Below are positions 6,774-11,451 of a DNA stretch of 11,451 nt, piece after piece. The notes under the pieces were generated by a model that did no database searches, was not told the DNA's origin, and saw nothing but the letters and a program-made list of their open reading frames with translations. A program made the position numbers and the translations under genes. How positions within the stretch are numbered: position 1 is the first letter of the stretch; each line of letters starts with the position of its first letter. The DNA lies in the NCBI GenBank assembly GCA_964463145.1, contig CAYXBG010000058.1, positions 1 through 11,451 of the forward strand, read 5' to 3'. This stretch comes from CAYXBG01 sp964463145. Its GTDB lineage: Bacteria; Acidobacteriota; UBA6911; RPQK01; CBDAPI01.

Positions 6774-8945
6774 TTAAAAGCCAAACAGTAAAGTGACTAA
6801 ACCAGATCTGCCGGGTGCAAGAGTAGCGTGCCTATCAGGACTACTAGGATAATCCTTGTCTAACAGATTTTTCAGTTGGACCAGGATAGATACTTCCGAT
6901 TTCAACTCCCAACTACCGAACACACTCAAAGTGGCATAGCCAGGGACTACAACCTCACTCGAGCCGGGACGTCCATCTCGACCCCAAAATCTAGAACGCA
7001 ACTGTATCTGACCGCGAGTTCCAATTCTTCTAGTCAAAAACAAGGTGCCTCCAAAAGCGGGGATATCCAGCATAGGATGCAAATTATCTATTGTGCCGCG
7101 AACCCATTGAGCCCCACCCGTCATTGACCAACTATGGGAAAATCTTAGACCAGCATTCAACTCCATTCCACGTAACAAAGCTTCTCCTCGATTACGGAAA
7201 AAGTACCGATCAGGACTGGTTTCAAATCGTTCAATCAAGTCAGATATCCGATATCTATACAAAAACACCTCTACCTGTCCTCGCGTGAGGCTATAGCGAG
7301 CTGCAAGGTCTAGTTGCAAACTCTTCTCGGGTGCAAGTAAGGGATTTCCTGTAATTAATCCTCTTCCGGTTAGACCTTCAAAATAGCGGTCCGATAGAGA
7401 CCCATCTCGGAAGCCTCTGGAAACCTGTCCGCTTAGGCTCAGCTTCCGGAAATCTACAGTAGCTGATCCATAACCAGAAAAGGCCACATCATTCGTCTGA
7501 ATGTTCCCAAAATTGCCCCCTGCATTTCGAGTTAAGATTTTATCCAAACGCCCCCCCCCAGAAATGGTTAGATAGCGACTAAGTTCCGTTTCGAAACTTG
7601 AAAAAAGGGCTGTATCTATCCTGGAAGCATTCTCGATCGATATACTCGTGATGTGATCCACGAGGACATCCTGTTCATTAAAATGATCCTCCCTCCCAAA
7701 GGCCTGCAACCCAAACCGGCCATTAATATCCACCCCAAAGTTAATCTGAGATTTGGATAAAGTACTACTGGCAGACAAACGCACTCCAAAATCATTTGCT
7801 TGGACATCGGAATCCGATACAGCCCGTTTAATGCCTTCAGTTGGTAAGGTTTCCCGACGAGTTACCAGTCGATAGTCACCTGCAAAAAATTCAACCTTAA
7901 GACTTGTCAGCTCTGATGGAGGTCTAAAATCCAGAGAGGCTGAGAATCGATTGGCTTCCTCTAGTGGATTAGAGAAACGTTTCAAGTGGGAATCATTGCG
8001 AGGGCGGCCGATATCGCTTCCCAGATCTTTCTGCCATCCTAAGGAGAGGATATTTTTACCCACTAGGTGTACAGTTCCTATCCTGAAATGCCTGTCCTTT
8101 GCTCCAGAGTTAGTAATCTTTCCCAGAGGACTCTGGTAATCTGAAAATTCCCTAGCACTACCTTGGACAAGAAATCCCCATTCTCGGAAACCTTGCGAGA
8201 TCTCAATTCCACCTCTTCTCAGGTTAGTCCCAGATCCTACTCCACCTATAAATCGGCCTCTAAGCGGCACATGCATCCGCGGACGTTTGGTCCGTATGTG
8301 GATAACACCTCCTAGTGCGTCTGACCCATAGGCAACCGATCCTGGTCCACGTGAAACTTCCACACTCTCCAACATGAACGGATCGACAAAAGTCGCACTA
8401 GGGCCAACTCGCCGCTCAGTCGTCACTCTACCGTTATCGATTAGGACGAGGGTTCTCCCCCTTGCCAGTCCCCGGATTGAAGGAACTGCCGATTGACCTT
8501 CAGATATACTAGCTACTCCCGGAATATCTGCCAGGGCCTCAACGAGTCTGTCAGGCTGAGTAACCTCAAGATGAGAAGATGTAAGAACTGTTTTACCATT
8601 GACATCGGTAGTTGAAATGTTCGGAGTGACCGCCGAGACTACGGTCACTTGATGAGAGATTGGCAATGACACTTCGACTCGAATAGTGAGATCTTCCCCA
8701 ATCTTTTCGATCAGGACAGGCGCCAAATAACGACCATCTTGTAGGATGACTTGAACTCTAAAGGGCAGAGGGGGTAATGATGCCCACTCTACCTGTCCCT
8801 GTTCATTAGTTATTGCGGTACCTGGCTGCCCCAGTATTGATACAATAACGTTTGGTAGGGGCCTACCATCCATCAGAACAATCCCAGTCTCACCTCTCAG
8901 AAGACTTGAGCAAAGCAGGAAGAATATAAACGTAAATCGGAGCAC
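6774..8945 (-). CDS. TonB-dependent outer membrane receptor with N-terminal carboxypeptidase-regulatory-like domain
   Basis: A 723-residue receptor for energised uptake of a ligand (siderophore, cobalamin, sugar or similar) across the outer membrane. Order of parts: signal peptide 1-18 (LRFTFIFFLLCSSLLRG); a carboxypeptidase-regulatory-like beta domain at about 20-92; a TonB-box-like QVTVVSA at 99-105; a plug at about 115-220 with PDRLVEALADIPGV, SIRGLARGRTLVLIDNGR and VEVSRGPGSVAYGSDALGGVIHIRT; then a 22-strand-type barrel with LKNLLDKDYPSS near the end and a terminal Phe. The GTG at 8945 is chosen because it is the only start that keeps the signal peptide; no Shine-Dalgarno precedes it. A run of nine G encodes Gly463-465. 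The gene is divergent from the rhomboid protease and upstream of the PTPS-family gene. The neighbours do not reveal the ligand. Confidence 0.94.
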   Translation of the reverse strand: MLRFTFIFFLLCSSLLRGETGIVLMDGRPLPNVIVSILGQPGTAITNEQGQVEWASLPPLPFRVQVILQDGRYLAPVLIEKIGEDLTIRVEVSLPISHQVTVVSAVTPNISTTDVNGKTVLTSSHLEVTQPDRLVEALADIPGVASISEGQSAVPSIRGLARGRTLVLIDNGRVTTERRVGPSATFVDPFMLESVEVSRGPGSVAYGSDALGGVIHIRTKRPRMHVPLRGRFIGGVGSGTNLRRGGIEISQGFREWGFLVQGSAREFSDYQSPLGKITNSGAKDRHFRIGTVHLVGKNILSLGWQKDLGSDIGRPRNDSHLKRFSNPLEEANRFSASLDFRPPSELTSLKVEFFAGDYRLVTRRETLPTEGIKRAVSDSDVQANDFGVRLSASSTLSKSQINFGVDINGRFGLQAFGREDHFNEQDVLVDHITSISIENASRIDTALFSSFETELSRYLTISGGGRLDKILTRNAGGNFGNIQTNDVAFSGYGSATVDFRKLSLSGQVSRGFRDGSLSDRYFEGLTGRGLITGNPLLAPEKSLQLDLAARYSLTRGQVEVFLYRYRISDLIERFETSPDRYFFRNRGEALLRGMELNAGLRFSHSWSMTGGAQWVRGTIDNLHPMLDIPAFGGTLFLTRRIGTRGQIQLRSRFWGRDGRPGSSEVVVPGYATLSVFGSWELKSEVSILVQLKNLLDKDYPSSPDRHATLAPGRSGLVTLLFGF
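7551..7559 (-). repeat. Homopolymer of nine G (coding strand) in the receptor gene
   Basis: Nine consecutive C on the + strand, nine G in the coding strand, spelling three Gly codons in the barrel (S-GGG-R-L-D). It is the longest G or C run I see in the window; others reach seven. Slippage by one base would truncate the receptor at about two thirds of its length. Confidence 0.9.
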
Positions 8946-8952
8946 GAGGTAT

Positions 8953-8958
8953 AGTATA
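8953..8958 (-). promoter_or_regulatory. -10-like hexamer placed for a leaderless receptor transcript
   Basis: TATACT on the minus strand (five of six matches to TATAAT), followed by exactly 7 bases and then the GTG start. This spacing would put the transcript start on the first base of the start codon. No ribosome binding site is present between them, which fits leaderless translation. No good -35 is seen. Confidence 0.35.
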
Positions 8959-9009
8959 AACTCTGCCGAGTTAGTCCATATAGCTGGACAGCTTGAATAG
9001 TATCTGTTC

Positions 9010-9016
9010 GGGAGGT
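9010..9016 (+). promoter_or_regulatory. Ribosome binding site of the rhomboid gene
   Basis: GGGAGGT just before CAG and the ATG at 9020. It selects this ATG over the in-frame TTG at 8993. Confidence 0.65.
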
Positions 9017-9019
9017 CAG

Positions 9020-9883
9020 ATGGCTAAAATTATTTTACGGCAAAAAACCGGATCAGTGGTTTGTCGCTCTTGCAGCCTTTTAGTAGGGGTCCGAGACCAA
9101 ACATGCTACCACTGTGGCTGCAGCTATCCGGGTCTGATGGGGTTTGGACCAACATTGCGACTATTGGGAAGTGACCTCGGGTTCAAAGCCCTGATTACTT
9201 GGGGATGCGTCCTGCTCTTTGTGTTAAGTCTCATAGTCGATTTGAAAGGAATCGGCATGTCTGGTTTTTTCGGAATACTCTCTCCCAGCATTCATTCATC
9301 TTTCGTACTAGGCGCTAGTGGAGCTGTCCCTGTGTTTCAGTTCGACCGCTGGTGGACCATCATCAGTGCTGGCTGGCTCCATGGCGGATTAATCCACATT
9401 GGGTTTAATCTTTTGTGGATAAATCAACTTGTACCATTAACCTCAAACATCTACGGCCCTGGCCGCACGGTGATTATCTACGTGGGAGCCAGTGTCTTCG
9501 GCTTTCTTCTAAGTTCCACGGCAGGGGCTTTTCTAGGACAGTTGCCCCTCTTAGGAGGTGCCCAGATTACGGTTGGAGCTTCAGCGGCAATATTTGGTCT
9601 TCTCGGCGCTCTTGTCTACGCAGGGAAAAAAGGGATTGCTGCTCAGATAGGTCGCCAAGCCCTTATTAACGCAGCCCTCATTTTTGTTTTAGGCATAATG
9701 ATGATCCGGGTCGACAATTGGGCACATCTAGGTGGATTTACCGGAGGTTATGCTGCCGCTGCCTTTATGAACCCCCTAGAACCCGAGCGTCTCAACCACC
9801 TATTCTTAGCACTTCTCCTTCTGTTGGCGACGGCTGTATCTATCATTTGGTCTTTTTTAACCGCGATAGAGTATCTCGCATAG
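9020..9883 (+). CDS. Rhomboid-family intramembrane serine protease with N-terminal zinc ribbon
   Basis: Cleaves transmembrane substrates within the membrane by a Ser-His dyad. Numbered from the ATG at 9020 (287 residues): a cytoplasmic zinc ribbon with Cys15-x-x-Cys18 and Cys29-x-x-Cys32, then seven hydrophobic segments (6+1 layout). Rhomboid marks are WWTIISAGWLHGGLIHIGFN (His121, His126, Asn130), the nucleophile Ser188 in VGASAAIFGLLGA, and the dyad His236 in WAHLGGFTGGY. All residues needed for activity are present; the residue after Ser188 is Ala, where most rhomboids have Gly (GxSG). The start at 9020 has a strong ribosome binding site; the TTG at 8993 lies before it. The zinc ribbon followed by GLMGFGPTLRLLGSDLGF is a form I associate with Acidobacteriota-like rhomboids. 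Its substrate is not evident from the neighbours. Confidence 0.93.
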   Translation: MAKIILRQKTGSVVCRSCSLLVGVRDQTCYHCGCSYPGLMGFGPTLRLLGSDLGFKALITWGCVLLFVLSLIVDLKGIGMSGFFGILSPSIHSSFVLGASGAVPVFQFDRWWTIISAGWLHGGLIHIGFNLLWINQLVPLTSNIYGPGRTVIIYVGASVFGFLLSSTAGAFLGQLPLLGGAQITVGASAAIFGLLGALVYAGKKGIAAQIGRQALINAALIFVLGIMMIRVDNWAHLGGFTGGYAAAAFMNPLEPERLNHLFLALLLLLATAVSIIWSFLTAIEYLA

Positions 9884-9954
9884 AACAAGATCAATCTTTA
9901 GAGACTAGCTTTGGATATTACTATTGCTATTCTTGTGGGGTCTTAGTGTAGATT

Positions 9955-9964
9955 NNNNNNNNNN
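9955..9964. other. Run of 10 N (scaffold join) at the 3' end of the oxidoreductase gene
   Basis: Ten unspecified bases between the rhomboid gene (71 bases to the left) and the oxidoreductase gene. If the number 10 is nominal, the linkage and distance of the two sides are not proven by the sequence. Confidence 0.9.
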
Positions 9965-10971
9965 AGGCTAACTGACCTACTCTCGCTCGCTGACAGATCA
10001 GCCGCCAGGCAAACTCGATGCGAGAAAATAGCATCTTCGAATGAGAAAAGGGGGGGCTGTCCTGTTTCGAGGCTTCGAATGAAGTCCTCGAACAGTTCCC
10101 GATAGGGATGATTACCGACATCCCCTGAGCCCAACATTGGTGTTTCTAGACGACTCCAACGCTCTTTGTTTAGACCGCCGAATTCTGTAGTAAAAAACTT
10201 GTCATTCCAAATAGTCCCTTTAGCACCGACTAGATGCACATTCAGAAGATAGGGTTGGATAGCATCAATAACAGAAGCCGTTTTCCCCACTGCTCCATTT
10301 TCAAATTTCATCACCGTCGTGGTTGTAGTCGGATATTCGTATTCAGAGAATGTTGAGGCAGCGGATGCTGTAGAATAACTAAATACTTCCACTGGACGAT
10401 TTCCCATAAGCCATATCAGGCCATCCAAAGCATGACATCCCGCCGTTAGTAAAGATGATCCTCCGAAGTCCTTCCGCTTGTTCCATCCAAACTGGTCATA
10501 CCAGGGGCCTATACCGTGGTAGTAGTCACACTCACCATAGTGGATGTCTCCCAAAAGGCCCTGATCGATCATAGCTCGCATCGTCTTGAAATGACCCACT
10601 ACTTTTACTTCAAAACAGACGAGTGCCTTGACGCCCGAATCCTTGACCGCTTCCTCCACTCTGCGAACACCTTCCAAGTCGATACCTACCGGTTTTTCGA
10701 TTACCAGGTGCTTACCTGCTGCCGCACAGATCTCCACTTGTTCCGGGTGTAGAGGATGGGGTGTGCAGATCGACACGAGATCTATGTCCGCTCGGCACAT
10801 TTCCTCGAGATTATTAAAAACACTGATGGGAGATTTATACCGAGCCGAGAGTGCTTCACTATCCAAATCCCGTCGCGAGCAGATAGCCACCACCTGCGTT
10901 CCCTTAATCTCATTGAATGATGTAATGTGGGCATCTGCTGCCCAGCCGTGACCAACTACCCCAACACGCAT
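9965..10971 (-). CDS. Gfo/Idh/MocA-family NAD(P)-dependent oxidoreductase, last residues in gap
   Basis: Cytoplasmic dehydrogenase of the glucose-fructose oxidoreductase / inositol dehydrogenase family, usually acting on sugars, inositols or their derivatives. The N-terminal Rossmann fold begins at once (RVGVVGHGWAADAH, 2-15), followed by the family signature EKP (Glu92-Lys93-Pro94) that binds cofactor and substrate, and GCHALDGLIWLMG with His180 and Asp183. 335 complete codons are visible; codon 336 reads CTN, Leu whatever the missing base. Relatives commonly end near this point, so little is lost. Read literally through the N run the frame meets TAA at 9943-9945. GGAG (10978-10981) stands 6 bases before the ATG at 10971. 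The substrate cannot be told. The Asp-box protein upstream in the window may hint at carbohydrate use, but the two are far apart. Confidence 0.9.
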
Positions 10972-11011
10972 TTTTCACTCCGTTTAGGAAAACGGTCCAA
11001 ACACACTAGAA

Positions 11012-11040
11012 ATCCTAAAATTCGCTTTCGATAAAGTCAA
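11012..11040 (-). promoter_or_regulatory. Probable sigma-70-type promoter of the oxidoreductase gene
   Basis: On the minus strand, TTGACT (11040-11035, five of six matches to TTGACA) and TAGGAT (11017-11012, four of six matches to TATAAT) with the ideal 17-base spacer. The expected transcript start is about 11005, giving a leader of about 34 bases that holds the GGAG site. Confidence 0.45.
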
Positions 11041-11173
11041 TTGCTGCAAACTGCCTGAAAAAGCACCTTGATAAATTGTACACCCTCTTGGATCACTCGG
11101 TAAGTCCATGAGAGTAGGTCTGCCCTATCTGACACAATACTCCACTACCGGGAAGGCACCTTATCCGAGAAAA

Positions 11174-11451
11174 ATGCTAACTTCCCATAAGGAGCCACTG
11201 AAGTTGCAGTTACTGCCAGAAAAATTAGCGAAAAGGATCCCTGTCCTAGGATCTAATCAATCCATCCTTCTCGAAGACAAAACCGCTTTCGCCAAGTTTC
11301 TTTGTCCTGATTTGAGTTGGAGGTGGTACATCATCGAGTACGACGGTGATAACACCTTTTTCGGGATCGTTATGGCTGGAGAACAAGCTATCACGGGTCA
11401 ATTCACATTAAGCGAGCTCGAGAGCTTAGAATTCGGTGGCATTAACAACGA
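11174..11451 (+). CDS. DUF2958-family protein, 3' end outside window
   Basis: A small conserved protein of unknown function. 92 codons are visible and the frame is open to the window end. The DUF2958 core is clear: a K-L-x-L-L-P-E-K-L-A-K-R-I-P opening, then FLCPDLSWRWYIIEYDGD, TFFGIVMAG and FTLSELESLEF, matching the family pattern of W-x-W-Y, E-[YF]-D-G, FFG and SLSELES. The ATG at 11174 is the first start, with only a weak GAG before it. A CTG at 11198 (MKLQLL..., the usual family N-terminus) or a TTG at 11204 after AAGGAG (11189-11194) are real alternatives. DUF2958 genes are often found on plasmids and other mobile elements but also on chromosomes; nothing else mobile is seen here. It is divergent from the oxidoreductase gene, with about 200 bases between them. 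Confidence 0.83.
   Translation, partial: MLTSHKEPLKLQLLPEKLAKRIPVLGSNQSILLEDKTAFAKFLCPDLSWRWYIIEYDGDNTFFGIVMAGEQAITGQFTLSELESLEFGGINN
11189..11194 (+). promoter_or_regulatory. Possible ribosome binding site for an internal DUF2958 start
   Basis: AAGGAG lies 3 bases before the CTG at 11198 and 9 bases before the TTG at 11204, both in frame. It favours a start after the ATG at 11174 and fits the usual N-terminus of the family. Confidence 0.35.

Noticed and set aside
10034..10082. Direct repeat CTTCGAATGA, two copies about 40 bases apart
   Set aside because: Ten bases inside a coding region, each copy coding for ordinary oxidoreductase residues; probably chance.
10972..11173. Search of the gap between the oxidoreductase and DUF2958 genes for an RNA gene or riboswitch
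   Set aside because: Apart from the minus-strand promoter I see no tRNA cloverleaf, long stem or known riboswitch motif.
1..11451. CRISPR array, insertion sequence, toxin-antitoxin pair or defence system
   Set aside because: No regularly spaced repeats, transposase, terminal inverted repeats or defence-family domains are visible.

Overview
The window comes from a Gram-negative bacterium with an outer membrane. It carries a TonB-dependent receptor, a periplasmic-type gamma-glutamyltranspeptidase and several exported proteins with signal peptides. Base composition looks close to even by eye. The rhomboid protease has an N-terminal zinc ribbon of a form I associate mainly with Acidobacteriota-like genomes, and the other genes fit that, but no rRNA or marker gene fixes the taxon. 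Two runs of exactly 10 N (5672-5681 and 9955-9964) look like scaffold joins, so this is a draft or metagenome-derived sequence.

Layout, left to right: the 3' part of mltG (peptidoglycan lytic transglycosylase) and two small envelope proteins of unknown function lie on the + strand up to 2264. A minus-strand pair follows, an aquaporin and then a secreted BNR/Asp-box (sialidase-like) protein, transcribed toward them (4215 to 2348). A divergent + strand gene encodes gamma-glutamyltranspeptidase (4433-6168, interrupted by the first N run). It converges on a minus-strand pair, a TonB-dependent receptor (8945-6774) and a QueD/PTPS-family protein (6718-6200). Divergent from the receptor is the zinc-ribbon rhomboid protease (9020-9883). 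A Gfo/Idh/MocA oxidoreductase (10971-9965, 3' end in the second N run) lies on the minus strand. The window ends inside a + strand DUF2958 gene (from 11174).

The genes do not form one obvious pathway. Most look like ordinary chromosomal envelope, transport and metabolic functions. I see no mobile element, CRISPR array, tRNA, rRNA or recognisable defence system, and no multi-gene novel system. No gene-free stretch exceeds about 220 bases. The items most worth a second look are a PTPS-family protein that lacks both the catalytic Cys and Asp of QueD but keeps an E-x-x-HGH motif, an aquaporin whose selectivity-filter arginine is replaced by valine, a run of nine G inside the receptor gene, start regions with a -10-like hexamer placed for leaderless mRNA, and a short open frame between the aquaporin and the Asp-box gene whose stop overlaps the next start.
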